A DNA stretch of 64,000 nucleotides, taken from Cyprinodon diabolis. Taxonomy: Eukaryota; Chordata; Actinopteri; Cyprinodontiformes; Cyprinodontidae. The notes under the pieces are model-generated. The model worked only from the letters and a program-made list of their open reading frames with translations, was not told the origin of the DNA and did not search any database. Positions 11,910 to 23,770 of this stretch are shown here, one piece after another; positions within the stretch are counted from its first letter, which is position 1, and every line of letters begins with the position of its first letter. The position numbers and the translations under genes are program-made. The DNA is taken from contig CM060068.1 of NCBI GenBank assembly GCA_030533445.1, positions 30,366,510-30,430,509 of the forward strand. The letters run 5' to 3'.

Positions 11910-12467
11910 AAACAAGGTGCTTGAAAGTGCTTTACATATATGAAACAATAAAATAGAAGGGAAATAAAATCAGAATAAAAGCAAGTTAAGATAAAACATG
12001 ATCGAAGCAGGTAGTTAAGCAAATAAAATAATCAAACCACAAATTTAAACAGTTAACAGTTTAACTTCAACAGTCAAAGGCAATTCTAAACAAATCAGTT
12101 TTAACTTTGACTTAAGAGAACTCAGGCTTTCAGCTCTTTTACAGCCTTCTGTGAGTTTGTTCCAGATAAGGGGAGCATAGGAACTAAGTGCTGCTTTTCC
12201 TTGTTTGATTCTAGTTCTGGGTGTAGAGTCTGCTTGAATTGAAAGACCTGAGAGGTCTAGAGGTCTAGTTGTTGATATACTGACAACAAATCTGTTATGT
12301 ATTGAGTTGCTGATACATTCAGTGATTTATAGACTAACAGAAGGAATTTAAAGTCTATCCTCTGAGCTACAGGTAGCCAATGTACGGACTTCAGAGCTGG
12401 GCTGATGTGCTCTACTTTCTTAGACCTAGTGAGAACGCGGGCAGCAGCGTTTTGGAACAGCTGCAGC
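11910..12467 (-). pseudogene. L2-type LINE, C-terminal reverse-transcriptase region and 3' tail (part 1)
   Basis: On the minus strand, 12467 down to about 12080 translates as the carboxy end of an L2-clade ORF2 protein. Landmarks are FQNAAARVLTRSKKVEHISP, SVHWLPVAQRIDFK and LVYKSLN, which come after the polymerase core in this family. Stops and frameshifts break it. The tail to about 11910 holds the 3' UTR with a GTAAAGCACTTTC-like motif. The element is interrupted by an hAT insertion and continues at 13181. Confidence 0.85.
12460..12467. repeat. 8-bp target-site duplication, left copy
   Basis: GCTGCAGC within the LINE; the right copy at 13181-13188 reads ACTGCAGC. The uninterrupted LINE would read GCTGCAGCTGTCTGG here. 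Confidence 0.8.
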
Positions 12468-13180
12468 CAGGCTCGGACTAAGAACGAATTTCGTCATCTT
12501 TCCATCTAAGCTGGCCCACTTATGGAACCCACCCCCTGGGAAAAAAAATAGAAGTACAGTCAAATGCGTGCGTCTCAATTGTGAAACACAATACAAATAC
12601 ACATTGTGGACTAACCGATCTATCTTCAATCATCACCAAGACTTCTATAATGCGGTTTTACTGGTTTTGGTTATTAACACGGGTGCAACAGTGACAGCTG
12701 CTGCATAACATCCACACTTGCATGAAGCCAGCCAGACACCCACTCACACATACAGCACCATTACTGACTCACGATTTCCAATCAAAAAAATTTTCATAAA
12801 CCAAAATATTTGAACATAAATTCGCCAAATATAAGAGGAAAATCATACTTTGGTTTAAAGAAAGAATTTTAGTTTTATTATAATTTAGTTTGTTGCAAGG
12901 ATTTTACAGTTTGAAGAAATAGAAAATTACACCATATGCCAACTGTCACAAGGATGTGCATGACAAGGAAGGGCTATATATACTGCATGCATAAAGTAGG
13001 TAGTTAACATTGTATTACTTCTTGAGCTCCTTCAGTTATTTACTGTCACAGGGAGGTGCTTCGACCGGAGAGTAAGTGATGAGGCCGGTATGATTTAAGG
13101 AGGGCCGGCATTCGCACGCTGAAATTAGGACCGGCCCAACGGTCAAATGCCCGATATCACAGATTACCAGTCCAAGCCTG
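12468..13180. mobile_element. Non-autonomous hAT-like element, 713 bp, inside an L2 LINE
   Basis: The termini are CAGGCTCGGACT and, reverse complemented, CAGGCTTGGACT. They are flanked by an 8-bp duplication of LINE sequence with one mismatch. The right part contains GGCCGGCATTCGCACG and GGACCGGCCCAACGG, which I recognise from fish hAT-type repeats. No transposase is present. Removing the insert rejoins the LINE reading frame, so the boundaries are well supported. Confidence 0.85.
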
Positions 13181-13395
13181 ACTGCAGCTGTCTGGTGGAC
13201 TTTTGAGGCAAACCTATGAAGACACTGTTGCAGTAATCAATTCTACTAAAGATAAATGCATGTATGGGTTATTCCTGCTCTGACATCAGTCTTTTAAGCC
13301 TGGAGATATTTGTCAGGGGATAAAAGGCTGATTTTACTAACTGCCTTTATGTGCCTCTGAAGGTTAAGGTCTGAAATCTAATTACCAAAAGCCAC
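13181..13395 (-). pseudogene. L2-type LINE, reverse-transcriptase region (part 2)
   Basis: This is the continuation of the LINE fragment upstream, in element orientation, of the hAT insertion. On the minus strand it encodes the stretch just before QLQLFQNAAARV, with the shape of L2-clade proteins (FIFSRIDYCN-like region in degenerate form). The catalytic YADD block is not present, because the fragment starts downstream of it. Confidence 0.75.
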
Positions 13396-14694
13396 CAGCC
13401 ACCACCAACTTGGAATACAGCTTAGAATATCTGTTAGCTTGAGATCCTTTCATTAAATATACATTTCATGTTCAATATTAATTAAATATTTCCATATGTT
13501 AAATTTGCAGCTGTGTTAATACATCAGTAATTTGCTTCCTACCTTAAACAGTAAAAATACCAAATTTCATACTGCAGGATTGAAATGACAGCTCAAATCT
13601 TATGTATGTCTGGTTACATAAACACTCTTTCTTGTAATATCCATTTATATGCACACACTACGTAATATTTTAACGGTATAGTTCAAAAATCAAAACTTTG
13701 TAGAAAAAGGAAATTTTGTGTGATATAAATACCAAATATGAGATGATAACACAGAACATATTTTTTAATGTCCGTTTTTTTCTTCCAAATGGCAAACTAG
13801 TGCCATGACTACTATTTCAAAGACATTATTGCTTTTGTCCAGGCAAGGTGAGGAGCAAAATCTTGAAGATGTGTTTTACATAAGAATACAGCAGGACCTA
13901 GCTTCAACTTAATCCAATTGGATTAAACCCACTAAATAACATGATCAATCATCCACTGCTTCGCATGACAGAATGCTGAAGTGCCCGTTCAGTTTCTCAA
14001 AGTGGCACTGCAGAATGCTGTATCAACTGTAACAGGCTTGAAACTTAATCTAGTGTGAATCTTTCCTCCCTGGAGAGATGAAAGAAAAAAGTGGATGTGT
14101 TACATGGGCTCTGGTGCTCAAAACATGCAGGAAATATGCACTCCTAACAGAATGCAAAATGTGGTAATCAAGTTTGGAAAAAGATACAGATTTTCTTGAA
14201 GGTGGAGTCACATATTCAACTGTAACAGGAGGTACATGCCTCTGCCTCTTTGTCAGAAGAACTCAGCAGGCATGGTTGGGCCATGCCCCTCATTTTCTGG
14301 TTTACAAGCAGCAGGCGAACTGCATGGGTGCTGCTGTGTGTGATGATGTGTGCATGCTTCATGCATCGTTGAATCGTTGATATCACGCCATGCCTCTCCA
14401 TGTGCCTTCTCAAACACACCTGCCCCTGATGCCTCAGAGAAGGAGCTTGGCACGCAGTTAACTACACAAGCAATGCTATGTCTATGTGGGAATGTTTACA
14501 GCAAAGCACTGTGCAAAGTACTGTTTACTTAGAGCAGTAGTTTATTTTTAAGTTACTTATCTTCATACATCAGTTAATGGAGAATTGTTAATATGCATAT
14601 TTGCATATTATATTATATTATAAATGCATATTTTTTTTTAGCTTTTTTGCCCCACATAGTTCTGCTCCCCAGCTGCCTCTAAAACAACCAATCA
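13396..14694. other. Intron-like sequence with a homeodomain-type palindrome
   Basis: No gene. TTAATCCAATTGGATTAA at 13909-13926 is a perfect 18-base palindrome with two TAATCC cores. The segment 14170-14470 has several short overlapping frames on both strands and balanced composition but no recognisable protein. Confidence 0.4.
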
Positions 14695-14870
14695 CACACA
14701 TAACCGTGGGTAATTTAGACTCTCTAATTAACACTAGGGGACAATCTGAGGAAAAACCTATCATCATGTGGAAAACATACAGACTCCACAAAGAGGCTCT
14801 TGGAGGGATTCAGAAAAGACTTTATTGCCTTGAGGCACCAGTATTAACAACTTCCTAATCAGACAGCCTG
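14695..14870 (-). repeat. Diverged tRNA-type SINE fragment
   Basis: In reverse complement it matches the central and 5' part of the SINE at 57821-58160. Shared blocks include CGTGGGTAATTTAGACTCTC, ACATACAGACTCCACA and a degenerate promoter region near 14820-14860. It is heavily diverged, so old. Confidence 0.6.
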
Positions 14871-15590
14871 CTTGAAAGGATCTGAATTGGTTTTGTTGAA
14901 AAGCTTCAACCCAACCTTTTCATTCTATGTGATTTTATTTTAGCCATCAAGAACCCTCTGATCTTTTGAAAAAGGTTGTTTGGTAGTATGTGGTGCTTAA
15001 ATCTACATTCATGGTGACATAATTTATTGCATTTTTATTTCTTTAGGTCTGTCTCATTTTATCTGCATTGTATTAAAATTATACATTTCTTTATAGAATT
15101 TGGTTCCTTTTTTATGTTTTTACTGATTTTAAGTACATCAAAAAATGCAATTTTCCCTGTGTTTTCTCTGCATTTGTTTTTCCATTTTAAATTGGTTGTC
15201 AATAAACAATTATCACTGTTTTAACCAAAGTAGATCTTATTTGCTGTGAATATTTTCTGCATGCCTTGGAGTTAGTTTTTTTTTTTTCCTTGCGGCTCTT
15301 TAGATCAATTTAATTGATCAAACATTGCAACTTACTTAATTTCTCAAGGTAAACTGCTACAAAATTCATCTTTACTATTTTAAAACATCTGAAACAATAG
15401 ATATTGAGATCTACAAGGAAAATACATTAATAAAAATGTTTTAACAGTTACGTTTTCCATTTTATGGAAAGCTAATAACATAGAAATTGCATATTTACAT
15501 ATGCATATTGCATATTTAACAGAAAAGCAGGTTAAAATAAAACCATGACTCAAAGCCACGTTAAAGTTCAATCTCATCATACAAGAACAT
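14871..15590. other. Intron-like sequence, nothing recognised
   Basis: Very AT-rich, with T runs. No feature is supported. Confidence 0.5.
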
Positions 15591-16022
15591 TGTCAAGGGG
15601 AGGAGGATGTTTGGCAAGACCCAGATGCAGACACAAAAAGGGGAAGCGGTTTCTTCAATATTTAATTAACCAAAAAGTTCAACAGAAGCAAAAATCCAAA
15701 ACATAAATCCACAAAATCCACAAAAGTTGAAAACCAGGAATACTTATAAAAGGGGACTAAGAAATGATGACAAATCAACAAAGAGTGAATGAACAGAAGG
15801 AGAATAAATGGGAGAGAGAAACAAAGATCAGGCTAATTAGCAGATTGGGAGCAGGTGTGAAAAGAGGAGGCAAGAAGGGAGCTAGCGAAAAGAAGCTGGC
15901 ACAAGAGGGCTAACAAGAAATATCTAAATAACTCATATACAATCAAAAACTAGAAGAGGAAAATGGAAGTAAGACCAATGAAAACTCAGAGATAAAACTT
16001 GAATAGAACCAAAACCATGACA
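15591..16022. repeat. LTR-like dispersed repeat, family 3
   Basis: It begins TGTCAAGGGGAGG and ends ACCATGACA, giving TG...CA ends. It contains GCAAGACCCAGATGCAGACA and GGCTAATTAGCAGATTGGGA, blocks I know from abundant fish repeats. A short target duplication could not be confirmed (AACAT on the left, TGCAT on the right). It is probably a solo LTR or related non-coding unit. No reading frame is preserved. Confidence 0.55.
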
Positions 16023-16398
16023 TGCATAAGGTATCATTGTCAGAAAAAAAAAATGGAGCAATTTGGGAAACTTGAAAGAGCACTATCAGCATAATCTTCA
16101 AGAATAAATCTGACTAGTTTTTAGTTGTTATGTTTTTATTGTAAGCATTTATTTTGCTCTAACACTATACAACCAAATACAGTTTGACGACCACTCCAGT
16201 CAAAAAAATGAAGCCTAACTTTTCTAACTTATAGCAAATTGTACTATAAATCTAATATTTCCCATTCTTTAATATACTTGAAGGATCATATAAAAAGATG
16301 TTCAAAACGTATAAGATCTATTTAACAGCCTAATTTCCCTTTAAAAGCCTTTTAAACCTCTCCAAGTCCGGCCTATTATATATTTAAACAACTTACAA
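16023..16398. other. Intron-like sequence, nothing recognised
   Basis: AT-rich. No feature is supported. Confidence 0.5.
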
Positions 16399-16632
16399 CA
16401 GTGATGTTCAATTTCAGTCTTCAGGGGCCAGTGTCCTGCATGCTTTAGATGTTTCCCTGCTTCAATGCATCTGATTGGAATTAATAGCTTATTACCAGGT
16501 CTGTACAGAGCTTGATGAAATGCTCAGGATATAATTCAGCCATTTGAATCAGCTTTGTTCAGGCATGTACACATCTAAGACATGCTGGACGCTGGCCACC
16601 AAGGAAATGAAATGTACAACTTTACATTACTG
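16399..16632. mobile_element. Diverged hAT fold-back MITE
   Basis: The two ends are related inverted repeats: GGCCAGTGTCCTGCATG on the left and, reverse complemented, GGCCAGCGTCCAGCATG on the right. The order of motifs matches the element at 19155-19357 (CTGCAGG, TTTAGATGTTTCC, pseudopalindromic centre). The outer ends are degenerate, and no target duplication could be confirmed. Confidence 0.65.
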
Positions 16633-19146
16633 TATTGTAAATGGTAAGTAGCAACAACATCCCCAACATCGTTATAGATATACAGGTATCACCAGTTAGA
16701 TAAGTGCTTACAAAACAGGAGAAAATAAAGTTTATTAATATCTTCACATGGTGTTTATGGTCCAAGAGGAAAACTTATTTTAGTTTTAGTAAAATAAATA
16801 AAGCTTGTACAAATTTGTATTTATAATTGATAAATGATAATATGTATACATTAATTTATAAATTATTTTATAAATTAATAAAATAATGAATATAAAATGA
16901 AAAGATGCGGACATCCTGCCTTATAAAAAACGATAACAAAGGTTACTCATACCCTTTGCTTGTTCATAGTAGTTACACTACAAACATAAAAATAATAAAT
17001 TCAACCTAAAATATTACCTTTACTAAATAATAATACCTTCTGTCTGTTATTTCATTCTACTTATGTTCTATTCTACTTATGTAAAACCATAAATAGGAAT
17101 TGATATAAAATATGGAAAGAGTTTTAAATGAGTTGAGTAAAACAAGAAGACATTAGAAAGTCAGTTTAATGAATATAGTGGTAGAGAAGCAGTGTTCAGA
17201 TCCTATTTTCAGATCAAATGTAAATGCATCAGGTTTTAAGTGTTGCATTGCTAAAATGTCACCTGTTATGAAGAAAGCCACACTTGTGTATGAAGTCCCA
17301 ATGTCTCTACTTACTGGTTACTTCTACCTTTTTGGAGGAGAACTACACAAACAGAATCAAGATAAAAGCAACACATTTACTTCTTTCCGCATGCTAATGC
17401 AGATAAATTATCTTTTTAGAATCTAGCTATAGTATGGCGTGTGGATAAAAAATATTGTTGACCAGGGTGCAGCTCTAGCTCTATTTACTAAAGCTAAGCT
17501 ACTGAGCTGCTCGATTTGTCATTTAAACAATGAGGTTAACTTTTGCTACCAGTGAAAGTCAATAAGTAGCTATAAAAAAGACTTTTCTGCATCCTTTATG
17601 ATTTTCTTTCATATTTCACTAAGGTTTTTCTTATTTTTATTTTTTTACTGGAATCTTCATACACATCTTTTTATTAAAAGTATTTTCTTTATTTTCATCA
17701 TTTAATACTTAGAGTATTCTCAATCAGTTAAAATTAATAAATTTGATAATAGCTGCCTGTAATGTATTAATAGGACTGTACAATAATTAGCTAATTTCTT
17801 TTTTTATATTCCCATAAACTCATCTATCAGTAATCTAAAGCTGTCCTATCGGAAAAATCTGCAGTACTTTGCCACAGGTGACTTTTGTTTTGAATTTATA
17901 AAGACTTTACCTGAAAGACGAAATCATATTTATGTTCAGTGCATTCTAGTCCAGCTGGACAATCTACTGGCTAAACGTGCTTTATAACATTTAGCCTTGC
18001 AGAGTTTATTTACCTGCCATTCAACTACCATGTAATCTTAAAAGCACCGGCTATGATCAAGTTGAGAGATAAGAGAGTTAACAATGACTTGTAAGAACTG
18101 CTGCTTTCTGGAATCCAAAACAGCTGTTTACCATGTTTTAGTGCCTTTTCCTAACACGTACATTTAGAGGCCCTCCTCTTTAGAGAACCTGATGTCCAGA
18201 TGATTCCTGATTTTAAAACTATTTCTTTCAGCAGCAAGTACATTGGTGAAATTGTGGGACATCTTGAGGAAAGTGAGGAGTCAAGAGATGTGGATGAAAA
18301 AAGTGGGAGTTGGGGTTTGCAGTGGTCCTATGAATCACACAGTGCTCTCTTTGTACAGTAAGTTTGGGAAGGCATTAAAAGGCAGTTATTTGAGCCTAGA
18401 ACACCACTCAAACCTAACCAAAGGGTTCAGATTAATAAGGCAAAATGTTAACATGCCAATTACTATATTCTGATAAAATCCAATGAGATTATCTATCCAC
18501 TCAATGTGGAAATATATCTATTGATGTGAGTGGTAATACTCTACATACTCAGTAAAGCTACTCAGAATAACTTGGTCCCAGCAAGCATTTACATGCATGC
18601 AGGTCGGATTGTAAATCAGCATAAACTACTCCTCCAGGTTAAATTATACTTTAACTCCAATCCTGTTGAATTGGATCAGAGTGTTCTGACTAACATCTTA
18701 TCGTTACACATTTTAACTTTAATGTAGCTAAAGTAATGGCTACTTAAAAGGTCCCGGTTCCAAAAACGATGGGGTGGACGGGGAAATCACTAACAATCAT
18801 TTGCAGACATTTAATTTATCAGTCATTCAAGTGTGTTAACTACATTAGTTAGAGGTTATATAGTTTGAATTTTTTCAGCACTGAAACAAAAATAAAGAGC
18901 AAACTACTTTAAAAAAAAAAAAAAAAAGCTAAGGACATGGTTTGTACCTTAATTGAACACTACCCTTTTTTTCATTGTTATTATGTTTTGTTTTGTCACA
19001 AACCTGTTTACATCTTTACAAACTGGAATTGAAACTTTACAAACTGGAAATCCTGATAGGCATTTACCCAATACCCATTGATGGAAGGATACATCAGTAG
19101 TGGGGGAAGGACATTAAGACGATCAAATCGGTTCTATATCTCAATC
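16633..19146. other. Intron-like sequence, nothing recognised
   Basis: Long AT-rich stretch (16780-16890 is almost pure A/T). The frames at 17169-17426 and 18243-18473 have no familiar domain. A 17-base A run lies near 18912. No repeat family is identified. Confidence 0.5.
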
Positions 19147-19154
19147 AGTTAGAC
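19147..19154. repeat. 8-bp target-site duplication, left copy
   Basis: AGTTAGAC, repeated exactly at 19358-19365. Confidence 0.9.
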
Positions 19155-19357
19155 CAGGCATCCCCAAACTCGGTCCTCGAGGGCCGCTGTCCTGCAGGTT
19201 TTAGAGGTTTCCTTGCTTTAGCACAGCTGATTATGATGATTGCAGTAGAGCAAAAGCCTGTTAATCAACTATCAATTAAAATCAGCTGTGCTGGAGCAGA
19301 GAAACATCTAAAACATGCAGGACAGCGGCCCTCGAGGACCAAGTTTGGGGATGCCTG
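19155..19357. mobile_element. hAT fold-back MITE, 203 bp
   Basis: The ends are CAGGCATCCCCAAACT and its near-perfect inverse AGTTTGGGGATGCCTG. Inverted similarity extends inward through CCTCGAGG and TGTCCTGCA on both sides. It is flanked by an exact 8-bp duplication, AGTTAGAC, diagnostic of hAT-type insertion. The single-stranded form would fold into one long hairpin. No coding capacity. Confidence 0.93.
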
Positions 19358-19365
19358 AGTTAGAC
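19358..19365. repeat. 8-bp target-site duplication, right copy
   Basis: AGTTAGAC, identical to 19147-19154. Confidence 0.9.
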
Positions 19366-21302
19366 TATAATTAAAAAATAAACCATGTCAGTAATTTAAT
19401 TCAGAAGATAAAAGTTATGTAACTGTGTAGATTTTATAGATATGTTGATATATTTTAAGTTGTTCTTTCTGTAAATTTGAATTATCTCAATTATTTTAAA
19501 GAAAACCCCAAATTCAGTTCCTCCAAAAAAAATGCATTATCAATATTACATAAGGGAAATAAAATATAATGGTTGTTTTAGAAATGTGATGTTATGGCCG
19601 TGTTATGATCTACATAGACAAGGGAAAGGTTACCGTCATAAAAGTGGCAAGGGTCTCAAATCACAAAAAGGTCATCGCTACTAAAGCTGGCTTTTCATAG
19701 AAAATTGTATCTGAAACATTAGTATAATGTTTATTGAAAGGATAATGGTCTCAAAGTCTGTGGAGGGAGAGTCAAGAGGCACAGATCCTAACCTTCTAGA
19801 GAGTGTAGAGTTCCCACAGCCAGAAATGATTTTGCCATTATTGTTTGTCCACTGTGACCTATCAAGTAAAACGTCAGCAAAGACTTTCATCAGGAAATCT
19901 AGTGTTTCTAATACTTCTGTCTTCTTTTCTCTGAGTTTTATGCAGATTTATTTTTAAAGCAAGACTGGAGCACCAATGTCTGGTTTAATAACCATGTTAC
20001 TGCTGTGTTTAGGGTAACCATGACCAATAGGGAGCCCATTAAGAAGAAACAACTTTTCTCTAAGAAGAGATAAATGTAAGATCTTGAATATGATCCTGCA
20101 ACATCTTTCCTGTCAATTTCCCTACCTTCTTTTGAATTGTGTAGGTATTTAGTTATTTTTGGTATTTAGGTTTCTATTATATTTAGTTTTTTCGTTCCCT
20201 ATTGTTTTGAAACACAAAACATGATCAGTTACAGATGTGTCAACAATATTTAGGATGGTGATAGAGATGGATGTAAGCTATTTGTGTGTGCATAAATTTG
20301 AATACTGCAGATGAGTAATAAGAAGCATTGGTTCAAGCCTTCACAAATTCATTGCCAGAATTTTAGGCCTGTTTTTCAATGCACAGACAAACAAATCCAT
20401 GAGCTGCAGCATTTAGTTTCCTAGCCCACCATGATTAGCCAGGAGAGAAAAGTGTCCTTTTAAAGTGGAGAGCGGTGAGTACCTCAGCAAAACACACAGA
20501 GACAGGATCTTTTCATCAGCTATGCAAATCTAGAGAGCACGTGGTTTTCTGCACATTCCAAAGTCCCCTGTGACTTTACTCTCTCCTACTTTCAGCCCTC
20601 AAAGGCTAGGACTCCATTTTCTTCCCTTCTAGTTTACTAATTAAAATTTCCGTTTTGGTCTGTTTTTTTTTTTTTTCCCCTAAAGTCAACTCAAAAAGAA
20701 TATCTGATCTGGTTTTGATCATTCGTATTCCTACACACTTAGAATCAATCTTTACATAGAAACCTTTGATTGTCATTCCTAAATTTTACATACCAAAAAA
20801 AAACAAGTTTCCTTTATCTAATATAAAAAATGTCTTAATAAAATATTATTGAAAGACTAAATAATACTTTTATAGTACAGGGGAATTAATTATATTTCTC
20901 TGATATGGAAAATAAAAGTGACATGTACACTGTCGAGAAAACATAAAGCAAGAGCCAACACACTAAAAACCACATAAACCTTTGTGCATCATCGACCCTG
21001 TACTTGGACTTTGACCTGCGTTTTCTTTTAAATTAGAAAAGAATCCAAATTATGCAACAAAATATTTTAAGCAGGAATGTATCTAACATGCCCACTATTT
21101 GTGGCTATAAATGCGGCAGTGTTTATGTTTTATGAACACACGTTTCCCTATTAAATAAATAAATCTTTTCTTTGCAATTGTGATTGTGTTGAATTTTTCC
21201 TCTGTCGGACAGCAAAGAAAATCTTATTATTAATGTATGAGCAGAAGACCAGATTGTTTTAAATTATCTCTGTGCAAAATGTCTAAAAAAAATCATGATT
21301 TA
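19366..21302. other. Intron-like sequence; possible regulatory patch near 20520
   Basis: No gene. Around 20400-20600 the composition is balanced and includes an octamer ATGCAAAT (20522-20529) and, within about 15 bases, a CACGTG E-box. The rest is AT-rich. Confidence 0.4.
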
Positions 21303-21307
21303 GTCCA
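21303..21307. repeat. 5-bp target-site duplication, left copy
   Basis: GTCCA, repeated at 22021-22025. Confidence 0.8.
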
Positions 21308-22020
21308 TGTCATGATTGGTTTTAAATCAAACCCACATGCAGAACACAACGGAGGCTGGGTAAAAGTTTAACAGAGTTTATTAAAGTAGTTGACACAAGA
21401 ACATGAACTGGATCTGGAACTGGTCCGGGTTGGGTTCACTGAAGTCTGCAGAGATGGATAGTTTGATTAGCTGGGCAATCAGATGATCAATAGAGTCCTT
21501 TAAGATAATTCAGAGTCTACCTTGATGGAGTCCAGGTTTCTCTTGTGAGAGAGGGAATTGTTGGGTCCAGAGACTGTTGATTCAGCAGAGTACTCTAGCA
21601 GCTGCAGCGTCTAGCTTCTGACTTTGAATGGCAGACCTTGATCAGAGTTTCCAGCTCTTCACAGAGAGCAGCAGGGGAAATCCGAATAGGAATCTTCAGG
21701 TTTGGCTCACCAGGGCTGGAAGGCAGGTTAAGCTCACCCAGAGCTTCAGGCTTGAGACAGGTTTCCTGTGAGCAAAGACAGAAGAGGGTTAGAATCAGTT
21801 TTCTCACTTAAGACAACTAAGATTCTTTCTGGTAACTGAGGCTCAGGTTGCTAACCAAACTAAGGTCAACACTGCGGCGTTGAAGGAAGGTCTGGCAGCT
21901 GCTTATGAAGGGAAGGTCTCCTGATGAGTAGATGAGTCTCAGGTGTGCTGGAGGGCTCCAGCCCAGGAGACCCACGGCGCACTCTGCTGGTGGAAGGTGG
22001 TACATCCCCAGATCCCAACA
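21308..22020 (-). repeat. Solo LTR (family 1, copy a), 713 bp
   Basis: The unit starts TGTCATGATTGG and ends GATCCCAACA, so it has TG...CA ends. It is flanked by the exact 5-bp direct repeat GTCCA, as expected for an LTR-retroelement integration reduced to one LTR. AATAAA near the left end (read on the minus strand) gives the minus orientation. It matches 38206-39002 closely over its whole length. It contains a 70-codon minus-strand frame (21595-21807) also present in the other copy. No internal gag or pol region exists between copies, so no parent class can be assigned. Confidence 0.8.
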
Positions 22021-22025
22021 GTCCA
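22021..22025. repeat. 5-bp target-site duplication, right copy
   Basis: GTCCA, identical to 21303-21307. Confidence 0.8.
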
Positions 22026-22244
22026 GGAAGCAGAGAAACTGTAAAAGTCCACTGTGCACCCAGACCATAACGTTACATAAAACACACTATGGCTGCTTTA
22101 TTTTTTTTAGATCTAAGAAGAATAATCATGTACATTATGATGCTATATATGAAACTTGCAAGGAAATGACACATTGACTGCTTGAAAGGTATTACTTGTT
22201 ATCTTTTAGACAAAAAATTGCTTGGTAACTGTAAAAAACTGTAA

Positions 22245-22528
22245 AAGTGCAGAAAGCCTGAGTTCCTTTAAATCAAGACTAAAAACACATTTGTTTAGGA
22301 TTGCCTTCGACTGTTCTAGTTAAACAGTTCAACTAAAACATATTTTCTTTAGTCCAACTGTTTTTAATATTCTTTTTTGCGTTTTTTATTTTATTTTATT
22401 TATTTTTTGTTTTTTTCCTACTTGCTTTGATTCTGTTTTATCTTCCTGTATTTTAATCATGTAAAGCACTTTGCATTGTCTTTGTACTGAATTGTGCTAT
22501 ACAAATAAATTTGCCTTGCCTTGCCTTG
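22245..22528 (+). pseudogene. L2-type LINE 3' end
   Basis: The first 65 bases translate as SLSSFKSRLKTHLFRIAF, the last residues of an L2-clade ORF2 protein. A 3' UTR follows with GTAAAGCACTTTGCATTGTC, a TGTGCTATACAAATAAA signal and a terminal (TTGCC)n repeat, the classic L2 tail. This is 5'-truncated, as is usual for LINE insertions. It is on the opposite strand from the L2 fragment at 11910-13395. Confidence 0.9.
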
Positions 22529-22985
22529 GAAGAGGTCTGCACTCTCCAAATGATTTTCTAGGGTTTTCGGGAGAGTTTATGTGTTGGTCTGTCTGTCTTT
22601 CTGTCTGTCTGTGTACAGCACTATCTGTGTAACTTTGAAAAATATGGACACATTTTAATTACATTTTTATCAGAGGCATCCCTCATGCCAAGCAACAATC
22701 CATTAAATTTTGGCAATGATCCAGATCATAATCTGGATACCGAAATTTTATAAAGATTCTCTAATATTGTGAAATAGGGATATTTGGTGGAACAAGCGAT
22801 TTCCCACTAAACTAGAAGGTGACAGAGGTGACCATTGACATTGAGGTATTTTACTGAAGAGAAAAACACAAGAAATTGAACATTTATTTTATGGGTATAT
22901 TTTACCAGAGCTGTGCCTCATGTCAAGGAACAAATAATTAAAATTTTATGTGCGAGTTTTAGAAAAGTTTAACCCGAATGAACAG
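22529..22985 (+). repeat. Unclassified dispersed repeat with (TCTG)n
   Basis: Contains a TCTG-rich run (about 22588-22612), then CAGAGGCATCCCTCATGCCA, GGCAATGATCCAGATCA and AATCTGGATACC. I recognise this order from a repeat found in many fish. From about 22860 a second, more diverged piece repeats the ACCAGAGCTGTGCCTCATG block. The class is not known to me. Confidence 0.5.
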
Positions 22986-23439
22986 GTCCGACTGCCCAAT
23001 GGACTGTCCATTCCTAAGGGGCAACCCAGTTCATCTGGTTCAATGTGCATGTTTTCTAAGCCAAAACAAGGCTTTGTTTTTGGTCCATTCAATAAAGCCT
23101 CAAACTCAACGCTCTTTCTGACATTTTAAATAGAAAAAACGTCCTGGATGGCAAGCAAAACATCTTTAAACTTGGAAACACAGTCCAGTGGATTTTTTTT
23201 TTTTTTTGTGGAAGTTGTGATACATTTTTTATATTAAAATTTGCTGTTGACATTAAAATTGCTTTTTTTAGGTACATCATTTCCTTTAGAAGACTTATAA
23301 AAGGATTAGGGAAGTATTTAATGATATCTGCTTTGAAGTTATATAATTTTTTTTTAATATATGACCTTACTTTAAAATAATATTTAGAACAAATTACTCT
23401 TCTTGGTTATATGACACTTAAAAAAACAGTATGGAAGTG
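22986..23439. other. Intron-like sequence, nothing recognised
   Basis: AT-rich with long T runs. No feature is supported. Confidence 0.5.
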
Positions 23440-23770
23440 CCTGCCCGCATGTCAAGCAATTAGTTTCTTATGCCCATCTGTGCCTACTCATTGCTGTAAT
23501 GCCTTTGCCTGTGTTCTGATCTATTTAACCTCTTTCCAGCCACAGACAACTTGTCAGATCATTGATAGCAGTTCTCTATTTAGATGTCCAGAATTACTTC
23601 CTTGACAATTTTGGATCTGATGTGTATGACCTTGATTTGCCTTTTGGATTCTGTTAGTCTGCCTTTTTTTCCTGTTGGACTCCTCATTTATCACTGCTCT
23701 CTGAACATGAACAATGAATTTTAGCCTCCGCCTTCAGCTGAACCCATGCCTGATGACCTAGGCTATCTGT
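23440..23770 (+). repeat. Degenerate LTR-like repeat
   Basis: Has a CTATTTAACCTCTTTCC promoter-like block, then TTGCCTTTTGGATTCTG and ATGAACAATGAATTTTAGCC, in the order seen in fish LTR-like repeats (TATA-like box, then an AATAAA-type signal, here AATGAA). The ends are eroded. Confidence 0.45.

Noticed and set aside
16023..19146. AT-rich stretch as a replication origin or matrix-attachment region
   Set aside because: AT richness alone is not evidence, and no defined motif cluster was seen.
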